NCBI GenBank assembly: GCA_030867875.1
Contig: JAOWCC010000019.1
Location: 37,739,976 to 37,803,975, forward strand
Reading direction: 5' to 3'
Origin: Actinernus sp. WN-2022
Lineage: Eukaryota > Cnidaria > Anthozoa > Actiniaria > Actinernidae
DNA length: 64,000 nucleotides
The position numbers were made by a program, and so were the translations under genes. The notes beneath the pieces were generated by a model that had not been told where the DNA came from, searched no databases, and worked only from the letters and a program-made list of their open reading frames with translations. This document shows positions 1 through 11,501 of this stretch, one piece after another. Position 1 is the stretch's first letter. Each line of letters begins with the position of its first letter.

Positions 1-93
1 GTACAAATCATGCTATTTTTGTTTATAATGACCTAAGAATATACTGAAAAAGACAATCACATGTTCTCATGAGTAGAGTTTGTTTACTTATAG

Positions 94-283
94 TTTGAGC
101 TCATGCGTGGGCATGGCAACTGCCAAACAGATCAAGGACCATAGGTCTCTGGATCGTCTCTATCTAAAGGCAGGATCTAGGCCGGGCCGACATGCACCTG
201 TCCTAGCAGTCGGTGGAGCAGCAGCCAGTGGTTATTGCCGCAGTGAAGACCACTCAGACTCTTCAGATGGAGAACAAGAGTAA
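94..283 (+). CDS. Possible terminal exon of an unknown upstream gene
   Basis: An acceptor-like pyrimidine/AG (cttatag, ending at 93) precedes an open frame of about 60 codons that ends in an acidic, serine-rich tail (DHSDSSDGEQE) and a stop. I do not recognise the protein. The only support is the splice-like site and the low-complexity acidic tail. It could equally be a chance frame. The upstream part would lie outside the window. Confidence 0.22.
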
Positions 284-401
284 ATAGCAAAGACAGGACT
301 TACCGGTTTGTCTGTTTATTCAAATATAGCTTCATTTCCTCTTCACTTAAGCTTATTTCTATCACTTATGCCGTGACATTCATAATTAAATAGTAGATAA
401 A

Positions 402-1763
402 TGCCCAAAATATCTAAAACTTGTTAAAGATAACGTGAGAGCAATACAATGTAATATGTGGTTCCATTTGAAATGCTCAATGTTATCCCTTAAAATTTAC
501 CATCACTATTCTATTACAAATGATCTATGGTATTGTAATATTTGCTTGAGTGAAGTACTTCCATTCAGCAGTCTATTAAAGCAAAACAGAATTAATCGAA
601 TTGTCATTTAATTCCAATACTGACTGTCTGTGTTCTACACACATTTGTGATTTACGGTTTGATTCCTTGCCTTGCAGCTTATCAAACAGCTTAAATAATA
701 TTCCTTGCCTTAATAACATTGATGCTGATCTTTGCCTTCCCTCCTTTACTAACTTCAAATATTATTCTGTATATCAATATGAGTTCTACTCTAGTGTGGA
801 CATACAAAATATGTTTCAGTCCAAAAAAACATTTTCTGTTCTCCATTGGAATATTAGAAGTCTCTCTGCAAACTTAGATAATCTACATAATTTATGATCT
901 GAACTTAACCAAACATTTTCATTAATTGGTATTTCTGAAACCAAAATGATTTGCAATAAGGAGCAAATTACTAATATTGATTTAGAGGGTTGTAAATTCA
1001 TTTCACAACCTAGTCTTTCCAATGCTGGTGGTGTCGGTTTTTGCGTCAAGCAGAACCTTTCTTATATAACAAGAGAGACGTTTTCGACCTCTACAATAGA
1101 CTATGAAGGTCTGTGGATTGAATTAGACAATCGCCTACAACGGAATATTATCTGTGGAGTGATTTATAGGCATCCTAATGGTAATCTAGAGTCTTTCTTG
1201 GAATATCTATATGGTATAATCGAAATCATAAACCAGGAGAACAAGCTTTGTATTCTGTTGGGTGATTTTAACATCAATCTTTTGAATTTTGATTCTCACC
1301 TGCCACAGACCAATTTATTAACACCCTTGGGACTTACTATTTTCTATTATCACCCTCAGATTCTTAAACCCATACGAATTACTAACCACTCTGCAACGTT
1401 GATTGATAATGTTTTTTTAATTCTGCGGAGCATCATACTTTTAGTGGCAATATATTATATGATGCCTCAGACCATCTCCCCAACTTCCTCATTATCAATA
1501 TTTTTTTGTAATCTTCCCTCTAAGATGAAGTTTTATAAAAGAGAAGACTCTAATTTCAATCAACAATCATTAATTAATGACATTTCCGCTGTTGACTGGA
1601 ATACGGTACTGTTATTCCAAATAGTACTGATCGATGTTGATAGTATATTTGACACATTTTACTCTGAACTGAATAGGATCGTTAATAAACATGTTCCTAT
1701 TAAAAAGCTTTCAAAGAGAGAACTAAAATTGAATGCTAAGCCCTGAATTTCTAGTGCAATTAG
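402..1763 (+). pseudogene. LINE, 5' half: PHD-like finger and endonuclease
   Basis: Residues encoded at 402-570 resemble the PHD-like zinc finger found near the start of many CR1/Rex-type LINE proteins (spaced Cys with WFHLKC, then WYCNIC and LPFSSL). After a frame change the endonuclease/exonuclease/phosphatase domain follows: VLHWNIRSL near 840, GISETK near 930, GVIYRHP near 1160 and LGDFNINLL near 1260. In-frame stops and at least two frame changes show that the copy is dead. The ORF is cut at 1764 by an inserted element and resumes at 4023. The last six bases (1758-1763, aattag) are the left copy of the target-site duplication. Confidence 0.85.
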
Positions 1764-1984
1764 TGTATCTGTTGTAGTTTAAAAAATACTTCAGGTTAAA
1801 TTTGTCCAAACTAGTTTATTTTTGTCCAAACTAGATAAAAAAAAATCAACCTAGTTAATTTTTGTCCAAACTAGATATATTCTTTTCAACCTAGTTTATT
1901 TTTTCAACCCAGGTTATTTTGTGTCCAACCTAGTTTATTTTTTCCCAAACAGTAATTTTTAGGGTTTTTTAAATGTAGGGTAGC

Positions 1985-3030
1985 ATTATATTTATCTGTT
2001 GTTTAGTGACTTAAATTTTTTTTAGGGACAAGCTATAAACACCCAAACTTAGTGAGTACCAGTTGTTGACGGTTAGGGTGTTTTTAAATCTAGGGGTAGG
2101 GTTTGTATTAGTTCACAGCATCATTAAATAAGCATTATATTTATCTGTTGTTTAGTGACTTAGCCTTAAAAAACAAAACGAAATAATTAGGGACTAGCTA
2201 TAAACACCCAAACTTAGTGAGCACCAGTTGTTGACGGTTAGGGTGTTTTTAAATCTAGGGGTAGGGTTTGTATTAGTTCACAGCATCATTACATAAGCAT
2301 TATATTTATCTGTTGTTTAGTGACTTAGCCTTAAAAAAACAAAACGAAATAATTAGGGACTAGCTCTAAACACCCTAAATCAGTGAGCACCAGTTGTTGA
2401 CGGTTAGGGTGTTTTTAAATATATGGGTAGGGTTTGTATTAGTTCAGAGGACCATTAAAGATACATTATATTTATCTGTTGTTTAGTGACTTAGCCGTAA
2501 AAAAAACTAGTGACTAGCTCTAAACACCCTAAATTAGTGAGTATATAGCTCTAAAGACCCTAAATAAGTGAGCACCCATTGTGGACGTTTAGGGTATTTT
2601 TAAATGTAGGGGTAGGGTTTGTAGTGGTTCAGAGGACCATTAAAGAAGTATTATAGTTATCTGTTGTTTAATAGTAAATACGAAATGGCCAGAGCTACGA
2701 AAGCCCTATAAAAGTCCTGCAAACTCTTTCACATAGCACTACGATTAGCTAAACCTGACATGAGAAGCGCTCAAGACTAGAATGCAGTCGTGGACAGCTG
2801 TTTAATAGTGACTTCGCCGTAAAGAAAAACAAAATTAGTGACTAGCTCTAAACACCCGGCTAAATAAGCGAGTACCAGTTGTTGACGGTTAGGGTTTTTT
2901 TAAATGTAGGGGTAGGGTTTGTATTAGTTCACAGGACCATTAAATATGTACTATTTATCTGTTGTTTAGTGACTTAGCCGTAAAATAATAGTGACTATAT
3001 AGCTCTAAACACCCTAAATTAGTGAGCACC
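1985..3030. repeat. Internal ~165-bp tandem repeats of the 1764-4016 element
   Basis: Blocks containing tatttatctgttgtttagtg, then aacaccc and a telomere-like ggttagggtg core, recur about six times (near 1990, 2140, 2300, 2465, 2650 and 2945). Copies differ by small indels and substitutions. A short unrelated stretch interrupts the series near 2685-2800. No open frame spans the array. Confidence 0.8.
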
Positions 3031-3631
3031 CATTGAAAACAAAATAACTAATTTGAATTACCAAAATAAACTATGTTTAACAAAATAAACTAGTTTATTT
3101 TGGTTCAACCTAGTTTATTTTTTTCAACCTAGGTAATTGTTTTAACCTCGTTTATTTTGATTCAACCTAGTTTATTTCTTATTATGGGTTCGATCACAGT
3201 AGAATTTCTCTTCCCTTATTAATTATTGTTTACCTATGATGTCTTAAGTCACAAATTAGCGCTATAAACTACATATAATTTACAAACTGTTTCTTTATTG
3301 TCAGGCGTTAGAAGTTTGGAATTGTTCTACTCACAGTTTGTTTCGAAGTACGAGTGGAGCCGTAAAGTAAACCTGATCATCTATAAACAATATATGTTTC
3401 TGAATTTAGCTTTCTTACTTCCTTGAGTTTTCATAAAAGAACGTAGAGTCAACACAAACTTCGTCTGTATTTTCGTCTGTATTTTCGTTTGTATTTTCGT
3501 CTCTGTTATCGTCCTTGTTACATTTTTCAATGTCCGTTTTCTTTAGCACTGCACATGCGTCAATACATCATTTGCATAAGACCTGACGTCGTAGTTATAT
3601 TAATGATTTAAATGACTACCACGTCATCGAA

Positions 3632-3704
3632 TGTTTCTGTGGTAAAGTGGTAAAGTTCTGGTCTTCCAAGCCGATGGTTCAGCGTTCGAGTCTCCTCTGG
3701 GATG
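3632..3704 (+). ncRNA. tRNA-Gly-like sequence (degenerate)
   Basis: The stretch has an A-box-like ctgtggtaaagtgg, an anticodon-loop-like cttccaa (would be TCC, Gly) and a B-box-like gcgttcgagtctc at tRNA spacing. The acceptor and T stems pair poorly, so it is more likely a decayed tRNA or the head of a tRNA-derived SINE carried inside the 1764-4016 element than a working tRNA. Confidence 0.4.
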
Positions 3705-4016
3705 AAACAAAGTAAGTAATAATGAAGTGTAATATTAATTAATGTAATGTAATGGTGGTAAAGGGGATCAGGGTGGTGTAGAAGGAATATAGAATGTGCC
3801 CCCTAAAAAAACTAAACACCATTTTTTATGACTCCCCAAAAAGAAAGGATCCCTTTATAGAATGATTGATATCTAACAAAAATAACCTAGGTTGAAAAAA
3901 ACAAACTAGGTTGAAAAAAATAAACTAGGTTGAAAAAATATAAACTAGGTTGAAAAAAAATAAACTAGTTTGGACAAATTTAACCTGAAGATTTTTTTGA
4001 CCTGCAACATACCATT

Positions 4017-6110
4017 AATTAGAAAAATAAGTTTTTTGAGAAATTTATGAAAACAAAACTAAATTACTACGAAGTAAAATACAAGGCTAACCGTAACAAG
4101 TTAAGTACCGTTATTAAGGCTAGTAAGAAAAAGTATTATGAAGATTACTTTACTAATAACACCAATAATATTAAAAACATATGGAAAGGAATAAAACAGA
4201 TAATAACTCTTAAACCACAATGTGCTTGTATACCCACTAAGATAGTGTCAGGCATCTCTGAGCTAACTGACTATTTTTCCAATGTTGGTAATCAGCTTGC
4301 CAGATCTGTACCTGAAGTTCCTAAATCACCTTTGGAGTACTTACCTGCTTCCATCTGCAACTAGCTTTTATCTATTTCCAGTAACTTTCGGCGAAATCGA
4401 AGAAGAAATCTTAAATCTGAACCCCAAAAAATCAACTGGCCCTTATAGTATACCGTCTAGTTTATTGATATTATTGAAAGAGTTTGTATCCAGACCATTA
4501 GAAATTATTTTTAATGTTTCTTAATCTCATGGGAGAGTTCCCAGTAAATGTAAGATTGCTCGCGTCATACCAGTTCATAAAAATGGCTCTAGGGCTTCTG
4601 CTAATAAATATCGTCCGATTTCTTTGCTGTCAATTTTCAATAGATTATTAGAAAGACTAATGTATAATAGGTTGATAGATTATCTTGATAAAATTATAAG
4701 TGATAAACAGTTTGGTTTTCGTAAAAATCATTCAACCATTCATGCGTTATCCCTTATTGCCGACAAAATCCAAAACTCTATTGAGGAGGGGAGATTATCT
4801 TGTGGAATCTTCCTTGACCTCAGTAAAGCTTTTGATACTGTGAATCACAAAATACTTTTAAAGAAGCTTGAACATTATGGCATCAGAGGTATAGCACTTG
4901 AATGGTTTGCTTCTTATTTACAGAATAGAAGACAATTTGTATCAATTGGGCAGTTCAACTTTGGATGATAAATTAATTACTTGTGGTGTCCCACAAAATT
5001 CTGTACTTGGTCCTCTGTTATTTCTAATTTATATCAATGACATACAATTCTGTTCTGAGCTGTTTGAATTTCACTTCTTTGCTGATGACACAAATCATTT
5101 TTACTCTAATAAAGACTTGCTAGTTGTAGAACATCTCATAAACATCAACTAATTATGTTATACTTCATACCTTTTGCTATTAACTTGACCATTAATGGGA
5201 AAACTATTAGGAAAGAACGTAGTATTAAATACTTTGGTATTTACTCAGATTCTAATTGAAGTTGGAAGAGTCACGTATTTCATGTGTTTAAAAAAAATTG
5301 TAAAAGTATAGGAGTGCTCTCCAAAATTCGACTTTACGTTAACATGCATATTCTCACTCAGCTCTGCTATACTTTAATCTTTCCTTTTCTAGCCTATGGG
5401 CTTATCGTCTATGGTAACACTTACACCTCAACTCTAAAACCACTAATTACTCTACAAAAGAAAGTCGTACGAATCATGACATTTTCTGAATTTCGTGAGC
5501 ACTCTAACCTCTCTTCAAGGCATTAGGTATTCTAAAATTCCTTGATTTAGTTTACTACCACAATTCAATTTTTATGTATGATTATTTTACATCCAGGTTA
5601 CCTAATGTTTTTTCTAACTTCTTTGAACGAACAAGCACACGACATTATTACAATACTAGATTGGCAGCAAGGGAAACCTACTGCCTATCTAAAGTTAGAA
5701 CAAACTATGGTAAATTTAGTCTCCGTATTACTGGCGCAAAAACCTGGAATTCCATTCGCGACGACTATAAACTTCTATCAAAACCATCCTTCAAAAAACT
5801 CTTAAAATTAATATAATTGAATCTTACTGATGCCTATGTTTATTTCATATGTTTATTCCATAGTTTTATGTTTATTTCATAGTTTTATTTGATGTATTCA
5901 CTTATTTCATTACTATTTCACTTTGTTAGTGTGTTTGTGAATGTGTATTGACATTATCCTGACCGAACATTGCAAGTTACTCATTGTGACAATCTGACTC
6001 GATTAGTTTATCTATTTTCAGATTGCCAGTAACCTATTCATGTACTTTCATAATGTAATTATGTATATTTATGTGTGTGAATGTTACAAATAAAGTCTCT
6101 TGTCTACTAG
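4017..6110 (+). pseudogene. LINE, 3' half: reverse transcriptase and 3' end
   Basis: This continues the LINE interrupted at 1763. After the right aattag copy the frame reads into a linker and then RT: YRPISLL near 4615, GFRKNHST near 4715, FLDLSKAFDTVNH near 4810, GVPQNSVLGPLLF near 4985 and the catalytic FADD near 5090. C-terminal connection motifs follow (YGLIVYGNT near 5400, then TGAKTWNSI near 5730). Several stops and frame changes break the ORF (near 4362, 4524, 4968, 5152 and 5526). The 3' UTR ends near 6100 with aaataaag. Length and order fit the CR1/Rex/L2 group. Confidence 0.88.
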
Positions 6111-6303
6111 CGTCATTTTTAAGCCCGTAAGTAATAAGAACATTAAACTAGATTTTTATTAATGTCTTTATGAAAAAGCTTTTCCATGAGTCACGATATA
6201 TACTAAAATACAGGCCTGTAAAGTAGAGGAACGAACTTTTGGGACACCCTGTAGTTTAAATTTTTGAACATTTGTTTTATCTCTGCCCTCATGTTAAACC
6301 TTT

Positions 6304-6840
6304 TTGGGATTGCCTGTTTTCCTGTCTCTATACTTCAGACGTACATTTAGGGCCTCTAACTGTAGAAAAATTCATTTTGGGATATTTGACCTTGAACAAA
6401 GCTTTTTAATTATCAGTCATATCTTACTACTTGGAAAACTATATTACTGTAAACAAAAGAAACAAACCCCTACGCTAAAAGTTTTTCAAAGTAGAATTAA
6501 GCTTGTTCACAAAACCGAATATCTCATTGCCAGGGAAAGAGGCACTCTCGAAAAACGTTTAAGTAAATGGGAAAAACTGATTTTACCCTTTGAGTTGGAT
6601 TGAATTAAACTAAACCGGACTGTAAAGACTGGACGTGTCTATCTATTCTATTTATTTATTTATGTTACTCTTTTTTGTTACTTTTCGTGTATCGTTAACT
6701 AGAGCTTTTGTAATGTTTCTATTTATTTTGTCAATGCATGTAATAATTACGGTTTCTGTATTTATGTTATCCTGTAAATGTAAATGTTTACTGTAAAATA
6801 TTGTAAGAATTCGAAATAAAAATGTTAAAAAAAGAACATT
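6304..6840 (+). pseudogene. LINE-like C-terminal fragment with 3' tail
   Basis: A 99-residue frame ends in a pattern typical of the last ~80 residues of many non-LTR retrotransposon proteins: ILLLGKLYYCKQKKQTP, then F(Q)SRI, an aromatic/basic stretch and a final KW. It is followed by an AT-rich 3' UTR with aataaa near 6815 and a short A-rich end near 6830. The RT core is absent. The assignment rests on recall of the C-terminal pattern, so it is only moderately sure. Confidence 0.5.
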
Positions 6841-7020
6841 TTGTATTTTTTTTGTAATTACTCGCGCAAATGAGGTTCCTGGGGGGTTAAGCCGGTTTGA
6901 AATTTATTTTTGCTCTTATATCTCCTCCCAAAGTAAATTTTAACCAAACAAAGAGGACCATCTGCAGTTTTCTATGGGTAACATTTTGGTGAAAACCCCA
7001 TGTCGCTACGACATTCCTTT

Positions 7021-7540
7021 CTACGCGTAAAAATGCATCACACAATCACTTGTCCGAGCGAGGCCTGGGTAATTTTCTAATTCATTTCTGAACTTAAAAT
7101 GTTGGAAACTGATGAGGCCAGTTATGACTCTTGCAGCGCGGGATTGACCTTTTTGTAATTTGTCTTTAAGAACAGTTTCCACAGGTGTCCCATAAAGGGA
7201 ACAATAGTCGAAGTAAGGTTGAATTAGGGCTCTATATGATTGCTTCAAGTGAATCGATAGGGACATACGGTTTAATTCGCCTTATGGCACCAATGCCCGC
7301 ACTCTTTTTTTTGCAGATTTTCTCAATGTGGTTCTCAAAAGTTAGGTTTTCATCAATTTCAACCCCTAGGCATTTATGGAAATTCACTCGTAAAACCTTG
7401 GTATTGTCTATAGAGAGAGTGCTTGACAAGTCCCCGGTTTTGTTTTTTAAATTATAAGCAGATCCAATGATCATTAGCTTTGTCTTAGAACGGTGAAAGT
7501 ATAATACTAGATCTAGAACACTCGGCAATCTTTATCAGTC
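7021..7540 (-). pseudogene. LINE reverse transcriptase, thumb/connection fragment
   Basis: On the minus strand one frame (7528 to about 7232) gives KTKLMIIGS, LGVEIDENLTFENHIEKI and IGAIRRIKPYVP. After a frame change a second (7266 to 7021) gives ALIQPYFDYCS, LQKGQSRAARVITG and the C-terminal continuation. These are the conserved post-catalytic blocks of CR1/L2-like RT. The FADD/YADD part is missing at the 5' side. Confidence 0.8.
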
Positions 7541-7700
7541 CCGTTCAATATTAAATATTCACGCAAAGTGAGTCTGTTCAATTGGAGTGAAGGTCTGGAA
7601 TTGTATTCCATCCTCGATACGAGTCTGTAAAAAAAACCGCTCTTTATTAAGAAATACAAAAGTTTACTTATTGATGTTCTTTCGTCTTGTGATGATTGTG
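7541..7700 (+). pseudogene. Possible LINE extreme C-terminus
   Basis: Plus-strand frames contain SIGVKVWNCIPSSIR-like text followed by a basic stretch. This resembles the 'G.K.WN.IP..IR' ending of LINE proteins. It is frame-shifted, short, and opposite in strand to its neighbour. From here to about 8080 nothing else is recognisable. Confidence 0.35.
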
Positions 7701-8136
7701 GTGATATTGCCCAGATTATGCAGCATGTAGCAAACCCATAACTTTTTCCTTCTTTGGCTCTCCTCCTTGAATTCCACTTCCTGTCTTATTTTCGACTAGG
7801 AAATTGCCTGAGTCTTTAAATCTTTTGAATTATAGTAGCTTTTTAAAATAGTGCTTATTTTAGTAGTCAGTTCTTGTAATTTAAGATCTGTTTCCGTTCT
7901 TCTTTTGTTTGAAAATTGCTAATAAGATCTAGTCTTGTATATCTGCTAATCCCCCACGTCGAATAGAATTTGCTAAATGTGGGTGGGTTAGATTCTTGGT
8001 AACGTAATTTGTAAATTGAAATAAAAGAGAAAGTGATGCTACTTATGAAAAGGAGGTTGCGTACACGTTTGGATCTTCTAGCCCCTTCAGTTCAACTTCA
8101 TGTTGCAATTGAAGCAAAGTAGAACTCTATTGTGAA

Positions 8137-8450
8137 CCGAACCACCAATCAACGTTTGAGGCAGTTCCAGGTAGGAGATACAGCCATGGTAACAAACGTA
8201 TGGAGGAGGAGAGAAGTAGTTACGTGGTGAGATAACTGAAGTTCTTGGTTCAAGGCATAATGTGGTAGACGTACAAGGCCGTGAATGGAAAAGACATGTG
8301 GGCCAGCTAATAAAGTGTCTAAATGAGCAAATCAAGCTACCTGTAGCTATAAATGAACCAGTCACTTCCCCTTGTATAACTCCAGCTGAAGTCCACTGGT
8401 ATCAATCCTCAAGCACACAGAGCTGGACTGATCCTAATGCACAATAGTCA
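8137..8450 (+). pseudogene. LTR-retrotransposon integrase C-terminal fragment
   Basis: Two frames read QFQVGDTAMVTNVWRRREVV and then, after a shift near 8230, EITEVLGSRHNVVDVQGREW, KRHVGQLIKC and a tail ending at 8447. This is the post-core tail of Gypsy-type integrases (K02A2.6-like), where 'F..GD.V......W..G.I......YVV...G...RRH..QL' is usual. No RT, protease or LTR is seen next to it, so it is an isolated remnant. Confidence 0.6.
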
Positions 8451-8499
8451 TCCAGTGCCACTCCACAAGTGGAAAGTAGGGTGGTTCCAGCACAGATAC

Positions 8500-9388
8500 C
8501 TACTTGACAGCCAGCCGTCTTTTTTGGAACAGAAGGACTATGAACATTAAACCTGACTTGAACTTGTTGAAGTTGTTTTCTTTTTAAGTGCAGGATAACT
8601 GTTATATATTGCCATTTGGGATACCTGTGTATTGTATGTTCGCCGATGCGCAGATGAATAAAGAGAGCATATGGTCGAGTTATATTAAATCCGAGGTTTA
8701 TACTTTATTTTATCTTCAACCGCTACTCAATATAACACATTCATTTGGGGCAAATCTGAACATGCTATGATACTGATGACTGTATGCAAAGATAAAAAGT
8801 TATTGAGGCTGCCCTTCGTAAAAGAAAACCATGAAAAGGAAACGTGACTTTCGGTATATTAAAGGTATTAAAGTGCATTTCTTCAATAAACTTCGAAAAT
8901 TACTCAAGGGTTTTTTACAAGGGCATGCCGCATACTGTAATGACGTCTACGAAAATAGGCCTTTTAAAATATTTGTTTCTTCGAAAGTGTTTTATGATTG
9001 GGTAAAATATGAAGCAACGGTATTTACAAAAGTCGAGTTAAATGAAGAAAGATTTTCAGTAATGCTTTTATGTTGATTATTAGCCGGTCAATTTTGGCGG
9101 GAAAAATTTCGCAATTATTTAAACGTTCAAAACTTTTCATTTCCTAAACCCATCAGTAGGAGCGTTTAACAATATACTATATTATCATTTTTTAGATGTA
9201 ATGAAAAGTTCTAAGAAAGTTATTACAAATGGATCAATGACGTCATTGTGACGTTTAATGGCATCAACATAACTTAAATTATCAGGTTATATTGCTTTTA
9301 CAATTCTACACCCACCTACCACAATTCAATCTTCTACGTTCAAAAAATTTGCCGTTTTTACGGTCTTTTGTGCTTTTCGTCTGCATAA
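8500..9388. other. No recognisable gene
   Basis: The stretch includes an 81-codon open frame (8831-9076, +; begins MKRKRDFRYIKGIK) that matches no family I know and has no visible splice sites. I see no RNA gene or structured repeat here. Confidence 0.5.
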
Positions 9389-9641
9389 GGGACCGGTTGG
9401 GGCAGTGGTTAAGCGCTTCGCCTCACACGTCTGTGGCCCGAGTTCGATTCTCGCAATGTTCACGGCGCCACATGTGAGTTGTGTTTGTTGGTATCTCGCC
9501 CTTGCTCGGAGGGGTTTTATCCGGGTTGTCTGGTTTTCCTCCCTCCTCAAAAACCAACCCAAATTCCAATTCGACCGAGGAATCCGTGTTCCCGATTAGT
9601 AGACCCTTTCTAGACACGTAAATAAAGTTGTTTATTTATTT
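9389..9641 (+). mobile_element. tRNA-derived SINE, copy A
   Basis: The head has an A-box-like ggttggggcagtggttaagc and a B-box-like gagttcgattctc about 45 bases on. A body follows with gtgagttgtgtttgttgg and ggttttcctccctcctcaaa, then a T/A-rich tail ending with tttatttattttt. The body matches a second copy on the minus strand at 39105-39350. A Pol III internal promoter and absence of coding capacity are expected for a SINE. Confidence 0.75.
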
Positions 9642-10137
9642 TTAGATCTTCCATTTTTGATGCAATTTATCCACGAACGGAATTGCTGGCAGAGCCGTCC
9701 CTGGAGCGAAAGCCACTGCCGAATTTGTCATTACCGTTTTATGTGCCTATGAAGTTAAGAAAATTATCTGACGGTGTGCTGTACGAACGTTTGAACTCGA
9801 TTTGAAGCTAATTTCTCAGTAAAACGTGACATTTTGTGGAGCTTTTGGGGTTTCTCAATTCGATACTCGGCCCTTTCTATTTTTTATGAAGGGGAGGAAT
9901 CGTTTTAGGGAAACTTAACAAATAACCCCAATTACCGACCAGAATCACTTTAAAGACGATACTAAAACTTTATTTTTATAATTTCATACAATTGCACTGA
10001 TTACACAGAAACTTGAAATCAAGATTTATGCGTTGACGAACAACATAATTTTTTTAAATAGACTAGAAACTCAAAACATGTATTTTGATCAGTACCTCGA
10101 AAAGTAAGCATGGTTGACCAATTCGTAGTTCTTGAAA
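9642..10137. other. No recognisable feature
   Basis: AT-rich unique-looking sequence. No supported gene, RNA or repeat was seen. Confidence 0.5.
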
Positions 10138-10302
10138 AGTAACCAAGCCTTAGCCTCGCAAGGAGGCTGGAGTTGACCCTGCACTAATACAAACCCTCTT
10201 TCTATGAATATGGATATTTTTATTATCATGCTAACTAGGTACAAGCCTCCAAGTAGGCTGTCTCTACTCCAGCCTCGATGTCACCAAAGGCTTGGTTACC
10301 TA
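10138..10302. repeat. Small imperfect inverted repeat
   Basis: gtaaccaagcctt and ggaggctggagt on the left return as reverse complements (ccagcctc and aaggcttggttac) at the right, around a ~100-bp centre. It looks like a short MITE or foldback. The arms are interrupted, so boundaries are approximate. Confidence 0.5.
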
Positions 10303-11501
10303 TCAAAACCCTCGACAACACCGCTAATGTAACTAATGTAACATTCTTATAAACATGAGCACACAAGAAATGATAACAACGGGTGTAGTGAACTTTACCA
10401 TGAAACAAATTTTCGAAATCTATAAACGTATTTTGTTAGGACAAATAATCTTTAAAATACGCAGATGCAAAACTTATGGCACTCACCTTTGATTGCTGAA
10501 ATCTTCAACAATTCTTCCATCAGAATTCACGTACTGTTTGCACCACTGTATCAAGAAGTAGTATTAAACCACAAACGAATCAAGAACGATCAGCTGTATC
10601 TAGTATCATATCCTGTTAAAAACTCTACTCATTCTGTATGTAATGTGGTAGAATCTTTATCGTTTTATTTCTGTTTCCACTACTTCAGCCACAGATCTAT
10701 ATTGATTTTCATACGTAGTATACAGAGCTCTTTCAATTATCGATTGCTAACTACGACGCCATATTGGATGAGGCGCGTAAAGGTCCCTGCGTAATAAACA
10801 AGTTACACGTCGGGCCGGTTCTCCCTTCACGGTAGGCAGACATGAATTACAACCAAATTGTATTGTGTATTGTGTTCTATTGTATTGTGTATTTCGTTCT
10901 ATTGTTTTGTATTGTGTTAATTCTATTGTATTTTGATAGCAATGCATGTGTTGCCTACATGAATGGTCCACCCGTCAGGCTAGTGAGTGACAACACTGTC
11001 CCATCAAAATAACGCCTTCCTATCCTTCGCATATCCAAGAGTTAAAAATGAATAGGTTTGCAATGCGAAAAGCGGCAGTTTAAGCAATGATACATTGTAT
11101 AACATATAGAAATGGAGTATGATTAGAGATTTCCTTTGATAATAAAAAAACTAAATACGAAATGCTAAACAACTGAGAAACCTAATTTTAAAGAGAATAT
11201 GGCAACTGCTTTTTGAAATTCTCACAATCTATACGAATGGCGGTATACAACCCACATGTACGACGACCGGCTTAGATTGTGTTGTTATGTAATTTCGACT
11301 TATAAATTTGAAACAGACAATATCGTATTTATTTTATCAGCTGCGTGAGAAAATGTATGGACTTCTGATATGGTTATGGACTTCTGATATGGGTTCATAT
11401 TTGTATCCTATTCTTGATCGCAACCAAACGCCTTACTTTAAATTTTTGTTAACCAGGACATCAGTGAAGTAAACACTAAATTGAAGCTGACAACAATTCA
11501 G
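10303..11501. other. No recognisable gene; low-complexity patch
   Basis: 10856-10938 is a degenerate run of tgtattgtgttctat-like units. 11351-11396 has a short duplication of atggacttctgatatgg. I cannot support the open frame at 10465-10794 as a gene. Confidence 0.5.

Larger units (their letters stand above)
1764..4016. mobile_element. 2.25-kb inverted-repeat element with minisatellite termini, inserted in the LINE
   Basis: The ends are imperfect inverted repeats: the left arm reads tgttgtag...cttcaggttaaatttgtcc and the right arm is its reverse complement. Next to them lie tandem copies of a ~17-bp unit containing aacctagtttatttt, on opposite strands at the two ends (about 1800-1945 and 3065-3180/3885-3990). 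The element is flanked by the 6-bp direct repeat aattag (1758-1763 and 4017-4022). Removing the element and one aattag joins the LINE frame without a shift, which fixes the boundaries. No transposase is seen, so it is probably non-autonomous. The superfamily is unknown. Confidence 0.85.

Noticed and set aside
3632..3704. Functional tRNA-Gly gene
   Set aside because: Acceptor and T-arm pairing are poor, so it is reported only as tRNA-like.
8831..9076. 81-codon basic open frame
   Set aside because: Not listed as a gene since there are no splice sites, homology or neighbours to support it. Mentioned only in the region note.
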